A stretch of DNA of 64,000 nucleotides from [Enterobacter] lignolyticus SCF1. Lineage in GTDB: Bacteria; Pseudomonadota; Gammaproteobacteria; Enterobacterales; Enterobacteriaceae. The notes under the pieces are model-generated. The model did no database searches. It was not told the DNA's origin and was given only the letters and a program-made list of their open reading frames with translations. Position 1 is the first letter of the stretch; the number at the start of each line of letters is the position of its first letter. The stretch spans positions 2,790,001-2,854,000 of the forward strand of contig NC_014618.1 in the NCBI RefSeq assembly GCF_000164865.1, given 5' to 3'. Position numbers and translations under genes: made by a program. Shown in pieces: positions 1-8,189 of the stretch.

Positions 1-1003
1 GACGGCGAATCACCCCGCTCAGCAGCCAAAAGACAACCGGCGCCAGCAGAATTGCCCGCCAGGCCAGCGGGTCGTGGATGGCGAACAGATAAACCGGCAG
101 CGCGTAACGAAGATAATATGTTTCTGACAGCTGGTGGATTTTCTCTCCCTGCAGCCAGCCGCATTCGTTGGTCAGACACAGCGTTTCGCCGGTCCGCCGG
201 TTGCCCACCTCGACCATCAGGGCCGCAGGCAGGCGCGTCAGAAACGCCGCACGGAGCGCCCTCGCCAGCTCCGGGCGCGAGTGATCGTAGACCAGATACC
301 CCACGATATTGTCAGACACCTCCGCCCCGGAAAGATCGTAAATATAGCTGACGATACTAAACGCTTTTTCTCCCGTAATCCGATCGGTGTAAAAGTCGGT
401 CGAGCTGCGGGCCTTGACGCTGAGGTTCTTTTGCAGCAGCCGGTCATAAAAAGGCTGCGGCGACTTAAAATAGGCCCCAGGGTTGCTGGCCATCTGCGAC
501 GTCGGGAAACGGAATGGCCGCGAATCGGCAGGCGCAAACCAGTAAAACCAGTCCGCATCGTGGGCGACGATATAGCGGTGCGAGGCGGAATAGCCGGGAT
601 TCAGCACGTTGATTTTATGGCGGATAAATTCGGCGGCGGCGTACATGCAGCGCGCATTTTCGCTACGCTCGCGGGAGACTATCGTTCCCTGGCCGGGGGA
701 CATCGTCTGGCGGTCGCCATTGATGGCCCAGGCCGTGGCGTCCCGCAGCGTAAAATCCGTCAGGCTACCGCACAGGCTGCTGCCTTTGATTTGCTGGAAA
801 CGTACGCCCGTCGCATCGGCGATAAGTTCGTTATCGTTGAACACGGTGGTCAACTGCGCCACCAGCGAGTTCATTCCCTCGCTGACGTCCGTCAACCGTT
901 TCTGATGGGAAAACATGATGTACAGCGCCGCGCAAACCAGCGTAATAACCGCTGAAATCAGCAGCGCCTGGCGCTTACGTAATGCATCCTGGACGTTTTT
1001 CAC
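1..1003 (-). CDS. Membrane protein with periplasmic sensor domain, probable diguanylate cyclase (partial)
   Basis: An uninterrupted minus-strand frame of 334 codons runs from a GTG at 1003 off the left edge of the window. It begins MKNVQDALRKRQALLIS, with a hydrophobic segment at about residues 13-30, then a long soluble region (SYIYDLSG, VGYLVYDHSRPELARALR), then a second hydrophobic stretch near the window edge (AILLAPVVFWLLSG). This is the layout of a periplasmic GAPES-type sensor between two membrane helices, as in enterobacterial GGDEF proteins such as YeaJ (DgcJ). The catalytic domain would lie outside the window, so the enzymatic call is inference. The same frame stays open upstream of 1003, so a TTG start further up is possible. 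It is followed on the same strand by nothing visible here. Confidence 0.6.
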   Translation of the reverse strand, partial: MKNVQDALRKRQALLISAVITLVCAALYIMFSHQKRLTDVSEGMNSLVAQLTTVFNDNELIADATGVRFQQIKGSSLCGSLTDFTLRDATAWAINGDRQTMSPGQGTIVSRERSENARCMYAAAEFIRHKINVLNPGYSASHRYIVAHDADWFYWFAPADSRPFRFPTSQMASNPGAYFKSPQPFYDRLLQKNLSVKARSSTDFYTDRITGEKAFSIVSYIYDLSGAEVSDNIVGYLVYDHSRPELARALRAAFLTRLPAALMVEVGNRRTGETLCLTNECGWLQGEKIHQLSETYYLRYALPVYLFAIHDPLAWRAILLAPVVFWLLSGVIRR

Positions 1004-1094
1004 TACCGCACCACTGAGGAAAATTGGCTTTTCTTTCAGTAACAATGTAGCGAAACAGTACCGGCGCCGCCATGTAAAACGGCGCCAGCCTCGC

Positions 1095-1355
1095 TTATTT
1101 TTGCTCGCTCTCGCCCAGCAAAATAAAGCCTAACGGAATGGAGCACAGCAGCGTAAAGACAATGCTGTAAACCAGCACCATGGCCCCCTGCAGCACGAAC
1201 ATCGAGGTGGTCCATGCTGAATAGGGTAAATCGTACTCCTGCACTACGCCGCCAAAGGTTGCCCGCCCAACGATCATCACCGCAATGACGAAAATGAAGG
1301 CCACCGCCATGATGAAACGCTTGCCGTTCCTTGTTTTTAGCTTTTCCCGGATCAT
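1095..1355 (-). CDS. Small inner-membrane protein, DUF2534-like
   Basis: An 86-residue protein with two predicted membrane segments: about residues 15-31 (FIMAVAFIFVIAVMIVG) and 48-79 (a long hydrophobic run ending GFILLGE). The ATG at 1355 is preceded by GGGAGA six bases upstream, a good ribosome binding site. The RATFGGV motif between the helices fits my memory of the DUF2534 family of enterobacterial membrane proteins, whose function is not known. It is upstream of the sensor gene on the same strand with a gap of about 90 bases, so the two could be cotranscribed. Confidence 0.65.
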   Translation of the reverse strand: MIREKLKTRNGKRFIMAVAFIFVIAVMIVGRATFGGVVQEYDLPYSAWTTSMFVLQGAMVLVYSIVFTLLCSIPLGFILLGESEQK

Positions 1356-1624
1356 CCCAATCTCCCTAAGATAAGTGGTGCTAAAGCGCTATTTGTAACA
1401 TTAACACAGCAAAAATTAAACAATTTTATTATTTAATGCCCGCCGCTGAACTAATGGCAATATTCTTTGTCTGCAAGTCATTTTTCATTCTATATTTCAC
1501 CTGAAAGCATCCTGCCTGGGAAAGTAAACACATTATCAACAAAGCGATGTTCGCCTCCACAATCTCTCCACAATTAAAATTTTTATGTTAGCATTGCTAA
1601 ACTTTCCCAACCCCTCGTTTATAT

Positions 1625-2515
1625 ATGTTAAAAAAATTTCTCATAAATAAGGTTTTCGGCTGGCAAGAGTGCGATTCCGAAACTTATAAAAAGGCCTGGT
1701 ATCAATTTGGCGGCAGCGTTTGTACGCACCCGGATGTTATAGACTGGCTTAGTAAAAAAACGGGGCGAAGCGTTTCCTATTTATCACGCAAAAAGAATAA
1801 CGATCTGGTCTCGTGCATCTACCATACAAACCGGTCGTTCTCTCTTTACTCAAACGACTACCCGTTTGTTTTTGAAGACATTTTGCTACCTCTACATGGC
1901 GAACACCGGCATTTAATTCCGTTTCGCACTAAGATACTTTCACCACGGCATGCCGGTAAAGCCATGAACTCCATTTACCGTGCCGTAGGTAAACATAAGA
2001 TTTGTTACGCGAAAGAAAGCTGGTCAAAAACAACCAGCAGAAAACGGGACGGTGAACGAAAACGCTTTATTAAAGGCGGCGGTTCAATAATAAACATCAA
2101 TTTACTCAGCGATGAGGAAATATGTGATGCATACATTCGTTTATTTACCTTACGCTGGGCAGGGAGTAAGCGCTGCTATAAAAAAGATGCCTTAATGGAA
2201 GTGCTGTCACATTTTCGTCATTTAATCTTTGGCCATGCCCTGATATTTAACGAGGTCATTATCGCTATCGACCTGATATTTATGTCGGAATGTCAGAACT
2301 GGATATACTTCGACGATATCAACGGCGGATACGATCCGGAGCATCGCCAGTTCAGCCCGGGTACGGTGCTGCTGTGGGAAAACCTGACCCAGGCGAAAGC
2401 GCTGTGCCAGCAGCAGCAAAAAGAGATGATCTTCTCTCTGGGCAAATATGAAGAGCAGTGGGATTACAAAAAGCTGTGGTGCGACCTGGTGCCGCTTGGC
2501 CGTACCCTGAGCTAA
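1625..2515 (+). CDS. mig-14: Mig-14-like protein, antimicrobial peptide resistance family
   Basis: A 296-residue protein, the usual length for the Mig-14 family. Recognisable family features are the N-terminal WQECDSETYKKAWYQFGGSV, the central YIRLFTLRWAGSKRCY, and the C-terminal FDDINGGYDP and SPGTVLLWENL segments. The last two resemble the FemAB/GNAT-like fold. In Salmonella, mig-14 is induced in macrophages under PhoP and contributes to resistance to cationic peptides at the inner membrane. The first half is AT-rich and the 3' end much more GC-rich. The ribosome binding site before the ATG at 1625 is poor. The 270 bases upstream are AT-rich and hold no gene that I can see. Confidence 0.75.
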   Translation: MLKKFLINKVFGWQECDSETYKKAWYQFGGSVCTHPDVIDWLSKKTGRSVSYLSRKKNNDLVSCIYHTNRSFSLYSNDYPFVFEDILLPLHGEHRHLIPFRTKILSPRHAGKAMNSIYRAVGKHKICYAKESWSKTTSRKRDGERKRFIKGGGSIININLLSDEEICDAYIRLFTLRWAGSKRCYKKDALMEVLSHFRHLIFGHALIFNEVIIAIDLIFMSECQNWIYFDDINGGYDPEHRQFSPGTVLLWENLTQAKALCQQQQKEMIFSLGKYEEQWDYKKLWCDLVPLGRTLS

Positions 2516-2596
2516 CCTCGCGGATGAAGGCTTTTCTCTTTCCCACAGAAACCGTATCCTGTATGGATTAAAAATCCATAATGAAAGTGAGGAAGT

Positions 2597-2695
2597 ATGA
2601 GAATTGGCATCGCATTCCCTGTTCTGGTGTTTATTGTCGCCGTTGCGTTTCTGGCCTGGTTTGTGATTGGCGGTTATGCCACGCCGGGCTCATAA
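2597..2695 (+). CDS. yoaK: YoaK-like 32-residue membrane protein
   Basis: A 32-codon frame starting ATG after AGTGAGGAAGT, a good ribosome binding site, and ending TAA at 2693-2695. The product is one hydrophobic helix (PVLVFIVAVAFLAWFVIGG) between MRIGIAF and YATPGS. This agrees nearly residue for residue with my memory of E. coli YoaK, a single-pass small protein of the inner membrane with no assigned role. In K-12, yoaK lies in the yea region, not far from the yeaI/yeaJ cyclase genes. That gives some support to the cyclase call at the left edge. Confidence 0.85.
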   Translation: MRIGIAFPVLVFIVAVAFLAWFVIGGYATPGS

Positions 2696-2741
2696 ATCGC
2701 GTCCAGGCGATGTTCACCGTTGCCTGGCGACCAGCAGATCT

Positions 2742-2778
2742 GAGCGGAGGATAGACAGTTAGTCCAATTCCTCCGCTC
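2742..2778. terminator. Hairpin between yoaK and ycaC
   Basis: A perfect 10-bp stem, GAGCGGAGGA and TCCTCCGCTC, with a 17-base loop, lies between the convergent genes yoaK and ycaC. It could end transcription from both sides. Neither side has a long T-run, so strength is uncertain. Confidence 0.55.
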
Positions 2779-2816
2779 TGTTCTGTAATGCTTACAGTGG
2801 GTTATGCGTGGAGGTT

Positions 2817-3440
2817 TTATTTGCTATGGAGCAGATTAAAACTGGTCATCAGATTTCGGTAATCCGGAATGTGATTGGAGAACAGGGTTCCCAGTCCTTC
2901 AATATCATTTCGCCAGTCGCGATGGAGCTCGCAGGCAACGCCAAACCATGACATCAGCTGCACGCCGGCCTGAGACATTCGATCCCATGCGGCGTCACGC
3001 GTAATCGGGTTAAAGGTCCCGGAAGCATCGGTGACAACAAATACATCAAAACCTTCTTCGATAGCGGAAAGCGCCGGGAAGGCTACGCAAACTTCGGTAA
3101 CCACGCCAGCAATAATCAATTGCTTCTTGCCCGTCGCTTTCACTGCTTTTACAAAATCCTCATTGTCCCAGGCGTTGATATTTCCCGGGCGCGCAATATA
3201 GGGCGCATCAGGGAATTGTTCCTTGAGCTCTGGCACCAGTGGTCCATTGGGGCCATTTTCAAAACTGGTTGTCAGGACAGTCGGTAGCCCGAAATATTTT
3301 GCAAGATCGCTCAGAGCGAGAACGTTGTTTTTAAACTTATCCGGATCGATATCACGGACCAGAGAGAGCAAGCCTGTCTGGTGATCAACCAGCAAAACGG
3401 CGGCATCATGTTTATCGAGTCTCACATATTTTTTTGACAT
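2817..3440 (-). CDS. ycaC: YcaC, isochorismatase-like hydrolase
   Basis: A 207-residue cysteine hydrolase of the isochorismatase superfamily, nearly identical in pattern to E. coli YcaC. Visible family features are the catalytic Asp in AAVLLVDHQTG, the Lys in the ATGKKQLIIAG region, and the nucleophilic Cys in VVTEVCVAFPAL (about residue 118). YcaC forms a large ring-shaped assembly and its physiological substrate is not settled. The start ATG at 3440 follows TAAGAGAA. It is divergent from the AraC-type gene at 3895, so that regulator may control it, but no operator is evident. Confidence 0.92.
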   Translation of the reverse strand: MSKKYVRLDKHDAAVLLVDHQTGLLSLVRDIDPDKFKNNVLALSDLAKYFGLPTVLTTSFENGPNGPLVPELKEQFPDAPYIARPGNINAWDNEDFVKAVKATGKKQLIIAGVVTEVCVAFPALSAIEEGFDVFVVTDASGTFNPITRDAAWDRMSQAGVQLMSWFGVACELHRDWRNDIEGLGTLFSNHIPDYRNLMTSFNLLHSK

Positions 3441-3894
3441 ATCGATATTCTCTTAAAAAGGAGTGAAAAGACCGGTTACACGAAAACAACTCAGAAAACA
3501 ATCAGGTACGTATAATGCATCGGCTAATAATGCCCGGAATTGTCAACTAAAACGCACCAGCGTTATGAAGTGTAGTTCAATCAAAATAATTACCATAGTG
3601 CTGCGAGTGACAACTTCCTTGCTTAAAGTGACGCCTCCTGCGTTATGATTAGCAGGCATACTATTGGCATAAAATAAATAACGCTCAGGTCAGTGAATTT
3701 TATATGATACTAATTTTATTATTAGGTGACATCGACATTATAATGATGCAAAAACGGAAGTTTTATGGTACATTGCCACATGTTTTATTAAAAAATGATA
3801 TCGTTTATAATTTACTGTAAGCAATAAGCGGCATCCCGGCACGAATAATAGCCAGGTCTGAACGAACTCACATTTATTTAGTGGGGAAAACAAT
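3441..3894. promoter_or_regulatory. Divergent intergenic region ycaC / AraC-type regulator
   Basis: This 454-base AT-rich spacer holds no gene that I can support. A TATAAT at 3739-3744 is a plausible -10 element for the rightward regulator, about 150 bases before its start. No clear inverted or direct repeat that would identify an AraC-family operator could be picked out by eye. Confidence 0.35.
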
Positions 3895-4872
3895 GTGAAT
3901 AAACTCATGCATCAGACATTCAACTGGTCTACCAGCAATGGCGAGATGGAGGATAAATTCAGTGAATTTGACAGCATTTTGTCGAAAAGTCTGATCAAGG
4001 TAACAACCGTTATCAGTAATCCGGCCGATTTTTGGTGTCATCTTTCTTCCCATCATGCGGGATTATTTTCAGTCACTGACATCAACGGTTCTGTTAAACA
4101 GTCCCGGCGTTCTGCCAAAGATTTGGCGCGAAGCGAAAGTGATGCATTTCATTTAGTGTACTCAGGCTTACCATGGTTATTTGTTAATCACCTGGGACAT
4201 GAACTGCCTGTTCCAGCCGGGACACTTGTCCTGATTGATACCCGAAAACAGTATATATCCTCTTTACCTGAAGGTTTTTTAAACCGTACAGTTACTCTGC
4301 CCCGTGAGTGGTTACAGACCTGGATTCCTGAACCAGAGAAAATTATTGAGCTAAATTTGTGTCATCTTTCCGGTTGGGGGAAAGTAATCGCGTCATATAT
4401 TGAAAACCTCTCCCCACAATATCTTGAAAAGAATGACTTTCAGTCATCTCTGCTCCTTGACCAACTGGGCGTCATGTTATCCTTTCTTTATAATGAAGTC
4501 GTTTGCGAAAATGCATCTCCTGGTCATTTCAGCCACGACAGACACTATCAGCGTATCGTAGATAGTCTGCAACAGCGTCATACTAACATTTTATTGAAAG
4601 CGGAAGAGATTGCACATGAAGTAGGTATGTCAATAAGGAATTTACATCGTGTTATGGCTAATCAGGGTACAAGCTATGGTCAGGTACTCATGAATTTTCG
4701 CGCCCAGACGGCTTTACGAATGCTGAAAGCTGATAAATATGATGAGCTTTCGATTTCAGAGATAGCCAGACGGGCAGGATTTGTCGACACATCCCATTTT
4801 TCTCGTGTCTGTAAAAAACATTTTGGCCTGTCGCCGGGGCAGATTCGAAAAAATAGAGATTCTCATCGTTAA
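3895..4872 (+). CDS. AraC-family transcriptional regulator
   Basis: A 325-residue regulator. The C-terminal 100 residues carry the two helix-turn-helix units of the AraC/XylS family: LKAEEIAHEVGMSIRNLHRVM, then LSISEIARRAGFVDTSHFSRVCKKHFGLSPGQIR. The N-terminal part (about 40-200) resembles the AraC-binding-like domain seen in FeaR and NphR types. The first codon is taken as the GTG at 3895 because GGGGA is placed correctly for it, and the in-frame ATG at 3907 is too far from it. Base composition is lower in GC than the core genes. Divergent orientation from ycaC suggests local control; the inducer is unknown. Confidence 0.85.
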   Translation: MNKLMHQTFNWSTSNGEMEDKFSEFDSILSKSLIKVTTVISNPADFWCHLSSHHAGLFSVTDINGSVKQSRRSAKDLARSESDAFHLVYSGLPWLFVNHLGHELPVPAGTLVLIDTRKQYISSLPEGFLNRTVTLPREWLQTWIPEPEKIIELNLCHLSGWGKVIASYIENLSPQYLEKNDFQSSLLLDQLGVMLSFLYNEVVCENASPGHFSHDRHYQRIVDSLQQRHTNILLKAEEIAHEVGMSIRNLHRVMANQGTSYGQVLMNFRAQTALRMLKADKYDELSISEIARRAGFVDTSHFSRVCKKHFGLSPGQIRKNRDSHR

Positions 4873-4934
4873 ACATGACATACCGCTGTATGTTCAGGTT
4901 CGCGCCTGACGAATACGCTGCCCGCAGACAGCGG

Positions 4935-5410
4935 TCAGGCAGACACCCTGCTAACGTTCAAAATATCTCTCGACATAAGAAATGCCAGGGGATGCTGTGT
5001 TCTGAAGCCGTACTTCATCAATCGTTCCCGTCTGATTTGATACACTGACTTTTCATGGATATTCATCAGACAAGATAACTCAGCCACTGAATAACCATGC
5101 CCGACATATTTAAAAAGGTTAATCTCTTTAACGGATGCCTTCTTGAATTCTACCGGTGCGCTGGCTGCCTTTATCATTTTACGCTTGTTCAGCCTATCTC
5201 CCGTTTATCCCCAAAGACCAGCAATCGCCTGCAGGCCTTATCGTACCGGGTATTGTCCAGACTCAGTACAGCAAAAAGATCCTTCACGGATCTGAGGCTC
5301 GTAGTTGCTCCTGAAAGTTGTCTCTTCGACAGCAGGCTCCCGCCCTCGTCCTCCTCCCCTGCGTACAGTCGCTCATGCCGCAGACAATACGCGCTTATAT
5401 CTTTTTCGAT
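4935..5410 (-). pseudogene. Decayed LuxR-type regulator (frameshifted)
   Basis: The 3' part (4935-5177) reads as an 80-residue product with a LuxR-like helix-turn-helix: VKEINLFKYVGHGYSVAELSC followed by MNIHEKSVYQIRRERLMKYG. Immediately upstream in another frame (5410 down to 5189) is protein-like sequence, including LRSVKDLFAVLSLDNTRY and CRRLLVFGDKRE, which ends in a TGA at 5191-5189. A single indel near 5190-5200 would join the two. The upstream frame also has a TGA at 5413-5411 and no good start. I read this as the remains of a LuxR/FimZ-like regulator. Expression of the 80-residue DNA-binding part alone from an ATG at 5177 cannot be excluded. Confidence 0.55.
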
Positions 5411-5462
5411 TCAATGCTGTATTATGCGACTTATTGCAACATTTTGCGGCATCCTGGAAACC

Positions 5463-6209
5463 ATGCATAAAACCGCCAGACAAAAATATTTGCTTGATCT
5501 GCTTAGTGAATACGGGCAGGTCAACATTGCCGAGCTCGTAGAGACACTGCAGGTTTCTGCAGACACCGTGCGCCGCGATCTGGCCGACCTCGAAAAACAG
5601 GGGCTGGCGCAGAAAAACCACGGCGGCGCCATCGCTCTCGATCTTTCCGCCATGAACCGCAAAGGCCGGAGCGCGCTGCTGCCGGAAACGAAGCAGCGCT
5701 TAGGCAGAATGGTCGCGGAGAAGATCCCGGCAGGATCGACGCTGTTTCTCGATGCGGGAAGCACCGTCATGGCCGTCGCTACGCAGCTGCAGGGGCCGAT
5801 GACGGTTATTACGGCGTCGCTTGATATTGCCCAGTCGCTCAGCGACCGCCACGACATCCAGCTGATCCTGCTGGGCGGCAGGTGGGATCAGCAGCAGCGC
5901 CTGTTTGCCGGTAGCGCGACGCTGTCGCTGCTGGAGAGATACCGGGCCGACATTGCGATCCTCGGCGCGTGCGCCATCCATGCCCGGCTCGGCCTGAGCG
6001 CCAGCCAGGAGGCGGATACCGACGTCAAACGCGCCATGCTGGCAGGCAGCACCCGGCACTGGCTGGTCGCCGACCATACCAAATTAAACCACTGTGAACC
6101 GTATCTGGTCGCCGGGTTATCGGATATTCATCAGCTATTTCTGGACCGCCCCTGGGAAGAACTGGGAGACGCGGGTTCCGTGCAGGTCAACATCGCGAAT
6201 GCGACATGA
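5463..6209 (+). CDS. DeoR/GlpR-family transcriptional regulator
   Basis: A 248-residue protein starting MHKTARQKYLLDLLSEYG. Residues about 6-57 form the DeoR winged helix (VNIAELVETLQVSADTVRRD followed by LADLEKQGLAQKNHGGA). The rest is the DeoR sugar-phosphate sensor domain with FLDAGSTVMAVA and LLGGRWD. Members repress carbohydrate or polyol operons and are released by phosphorylated sugars. The same frame is open further upstream, but family length and the HTH position fix the start at 5463. It overlaps or abuts the oxidoreductase gene and is probably cotranscribed with it. The effector is unknown. Confidence 0.9.
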   Translation: MHKTARQKYLLDLLSEYGQVNIAELVETLQVSADTVRRDLADLEKQGLAQKNHGGAIALDLSAMNRKGRSALLPETKQRLGRMVAEKIPAGSTLFLDAGSTVMAVATQLQGPMTVITASLDIAQSLSDRHDIQLILLGGRWDQQQRLFAGSATLSLLERYRADIAILGACAIHARLGLSASQEADTDVKRAMLAGSTRHWLVADHTKLNHCEPYLVAGLSDIHQLFLDRPWEELGDAGSVQVNIANAT

Positions 6210-6223
6210 GTGTGGAGAAGGTA

Positions 6224-7306
6224 ATGAATAACGTCATTGTGCAGGATGGTAAGCAGATTAACATTGCATTGATCGGTTATGGGTTCGTCGGCAAGACGTT
6301 TCACGCGCCGCTGATCCGTGCGGTTGAGGGGCTCAATCTGGCCGTTGTGGCCTCCCGCGATGAAGAGAAGGTTAAGCGCGACCTTCCTGATGTGACCGTC
6401 ATCGCCTCGCCTGAAGAAGCGATTGTGCATCCGGATGTCGATCTGGTGGTGATTGCTTCCCCTAATGCAACGCACGCGCCGCTGGCAACGCTGGCGCTGA
6501 ACGCCGGTAAACACGTGGTGGTGGATAAACCGTTCACGCTGGACATGCAGGAAGCCAGAGCGCTTATCGCGCTGGCCCAGGAGAAAAAACGGCTGCTCTC
6601 CGTCTTCCATAACCGCCGCTGGGACAGCGATTATCTGGGCATCCAGCAGGTCATTGCCCAGGGACTTATCGGTAAGGTTAAGCATTTTGAATCGCATATC
6701 GACCGCTTCCGCCCGGAAGTCCGCGTCCGCTGGCGCGAGCAAAACGTGCCGGGCAGCGGTCTGTGGTTTGATTTGGGGCCGCACCTGATTGACCAGGCGC
6801 TGCAGCTGTTCGGTCTGCCGCAGTCGGTGCAGGGGAACATCGCGACGCTGCGCCCTGGCGCCGAGATCAACGACTGGGCGCATGTGGTCTTAAACTATCC
6901 GGATCACAAGGTCATTCTGCATTGCAGCATGCTGGTTGCCGGCGGCGTGTCGCGGTTTACCGTACATGGCGATAAGGGCAGCGTGGTGAAGCAAAAGGCC
7001 GACCAGCAGGAAAGCCAGCTGCTGGCGGGCGTGGTTCCCGGCAGTGCGGCCTGGGGGCAGGATGACGACAGCCTTGTCTTGTTTGGCGCCGACCTGCAGC
7101 CTCAGGCGCTGAAAACGCCGGACGGCGATCAGCGCCAGTACTATATGCACGTCCGTGATGCATTAACCGGTAAGACTGAAAACCCGGTCTCTCCGCTGCA
7201 GGCGCTGGCGGTGATGGCGGTCCTCGAGGCAGCAGTACGCTCGGCGGAATCGGGGTCGCAGCAAACCGTTAGCCTGACAGCGGACGAGATAGCCCAGCTG
7301 CAATAA
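6224..7306 (+). CDS. Gfo/Idh/MocA-family oxidoreductase, YdgJ-like
   Basis: About 360 residues. The N-terminal Rossmann fold shows IALIGYGFVGKTFHAPLI, then ASPNATHAPLA and the EKP-type motif as VDKPFTL (about residue 100). The C-terminal substrate domain includes SVFHNRRWDSD, GSGLWFDLGPHLIDQ and YMHVRDALTGKTENPV. The pattern is that of E. coli YdgJ, an NAD(P)-dependent dehydrogenase of unknown substrate, but divergent enough to be a paralogue. The start at 6224 is chosen because GGAGAAGG sits just upstream; an in-frame ATG at 6206 would overlap the regulator stop by four bases. Coupling to the DeoR regulator suggests a sugar or polyol substrate, which is inference. Confidence 0.88.
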   Translation: MNNVIVQDGKQINIALIGYGFVGKTFHAPLIRAVEGLNLAVVASRDEEKVKRDLPDVTVIASPEEAIVHPDVDLVVIASPNATHAPLATLALNAGKHVVVDKPFTLDMQEARALIALAQEKKRLLSVFHNRRWDSDYLGIQQVIAQGLIGKVKHFESHIDRFRPEVRVRWREQNVPGSGLWFDLGPHLIDQALQLFGLPQSVQGNIATLRPGAEINDWAHVVLNYPDHKVILHCSMLVAGGVSRFTVHGDKGSVVKQKADQQESQLLAGVVPGSAAWGQDDDSLVLFGADLQPQALKTPDGDQRQYYMHVRDALTGKTENPVSPLQALAVMAVLEAAVRSAESGSQQTVSLTADEIAQLQ

Positions 7307-7318
7307 CCGTTCCCGACG

Positions 7319-7350
7319 CCCGACCTGCGGCAATGCGCAGCTCGGGCTTT
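7319..7350. terminator. Rho-independent terminator after the oxidoreductase gene
   Basis: The stem CCCGA-C-CTGCG pairs with CGCAG-C-TCGGG across a six-base loop and is followed by CTTTAT. It lies just past the oxidoreductase stop and touches the 3' end of the convergent small gene at 7349. Confidence 0.65.
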
Positions 7351-7603
7351 ATCTGAAAAGCCCCATTGGGCGGAAGCGGTAGCGCATCCACAGTGGCGGT
7401 CTGGCGTTACGCCGATAGTGCGACAGGCATTCGTCCACCACGTTTTCCATCGCAACGTTCATCAGTACCTTCGCGCCAACCGGCGTCTCACTGCCCTTCA
7501 CGATGCGGCTGATGGTGACGTAATAGACATTACCCGTTTTTTTAATGTGATACCGATACGTTATGCTGCCGATGCCGCCAGCGTACAGAAGCGTTTCCAC
7601 CAT
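7349..7603 (-). CDS. Hypothetical protein, 84 residues
   Basis: I do not recognise this product. It begins MVETLLYAGGIGSITYRYHI, has KKTGNVYYVTISRIVKG in the middle and a basic, aromatic C-terminus (RPPLWMRYRFRPMGLFR). It has no signal peptide or membrane helix. ACAGGG precedes the ATG at a usable distance and the gene ends at the terminator hairpin at 7319-7350, both of which favour a real gene. It is convergent to the oxidoreductase gene. Confidence 0.5.
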   Translation of the reverse strand: MVETLLYAGGIGSITYRYHIKKTGNVYYVTISRIVKGSETPVGAKVLMNVAMENVVDECLSHYRRNARPPLWMRYRFRPMGLFR

Positions 7604-7759
7604 TGCCGATACCCTGTCCAGGAAGAGTTAACCGGGGTAATTTCGACATAACACTGTGCAGAAAAAATGGGGGAATTGTGTAGTTTGCGCTAAGTTGCCT
7701 TTCTGTTTAACCCGCTGTCCATAAAGTATCTGTCATCTTTCAATTCATGGAACATACTC

Positions 7760-7897
7760 ATGGTCAGGGCACTGGTGATTATCCTAATCAGCCTCATCCT
7801 GTCGGCCGTCGCGGCATTCATGGCCTATGATACCGCCGATCGCGCCAGGACGATGTTACCCGAGTGTCCGCTAAGTCCGTCTATCAACTGCATCTGA
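7760..7897 (+). CDS. Small single-pass membrane protein, 45 residues
   Basis: An ATG at 7760, preceded by GGAAC, opens a 45-codon frame ending TGA at 7895-7897. The N-terminus is a membrane or signal helix (LVIILISLILSAVAAFMA), followed by YDTADRARTM and a C-terminus with two cysteines (LPECPLSPSINCI). Without a lipobox it is either a single-pass membrane protein or a small secreted peptide that could form one disulphide. It is 28 bases upstream of the lipoprotein gene at 7926 and probably in one transcript with it. I know no named relative. Confidence 0.6.
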   Translation: MVRALVIILISLILSAVAAFMAYDTADRARTMLPECPLSPSINCI

Positions 7898-7925
7898 GAG
7901 GCTAAAATGCCGCGGAGGTGCTGTA

Positions 7926-8138
7926 ATGAAACGCTTTATGGTGGTTTTCGTGATGGCGCTTTTACTGGCAGGCTGTGCGACAGGCGGGTCGGACGACGAC
8001 ACTGACGCTAAAGAGCAAAAATATCAGGCATCGCTGCCGGACTGCACCGAAGATGGCGCAACGATTGACTGTGACTGGAAAAACGTAACGGATAAATGGT
8101 CGACGGTTTCCGCTGCGGACTTCAACAGCACGCATTGA
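7926..8138 (+). CDS. Small lipoprotein, 70 residues
   Basis: The N-terminus MKRFMVVFVMALLLAGCAT is a lipoprotein signal with lipobox LAGC, so the mature protein starts at Cys17 and is about 54 residues. The residues after Cys are ATGG, with no Asp at +2, which points to the outer membrane. The mature part is acidic (SDDDTDAKEQ) and has two further cysteines (PDCTEDG, IDCDWKN) that could pair. GGAGGTGCTGTA precedes the start. The function is unknown. It follows the 45-residue membrane protein at 7760. Confidence 0.75.
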   Translation: MKRFMVVFVMALLLAGCATGGSDDDTDAKEQKYQASLPDCTEDGATIDCDWKNVTDKWSTVSAADFNSTH

Positions 8139-8189
8139 GTTAATGTGTGCTGTTGTTACCCAGGGTAAGAGAATGGGTGCTCAGTCTTA

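Noticed and set aside
134..955. Long plus-strand open frame at the left end
   Set aside because: It is antisense to the membrane sensor gene, whose minus-strand frame is continuous to the window edge and has hydrophobic segments and sensible protein sequence. The plus frame gives Arg- and Gln-rich noise.
1617..1630. GTTTA-TATAT-GTTAA as a PhoP box for the mig-14-like gene
   Set aside because: The second half-site is imperfect and the match overlaps the start codon, so it could not serve as an activator site for this promoter.
5411..5857. Minus-strand open frame across the DeoR regulator
   Set aside because: It is antisense to the well-supported HTH and sensor domain of the DeoR gene and encodes a Ser- and Cys-rich nonsense product.
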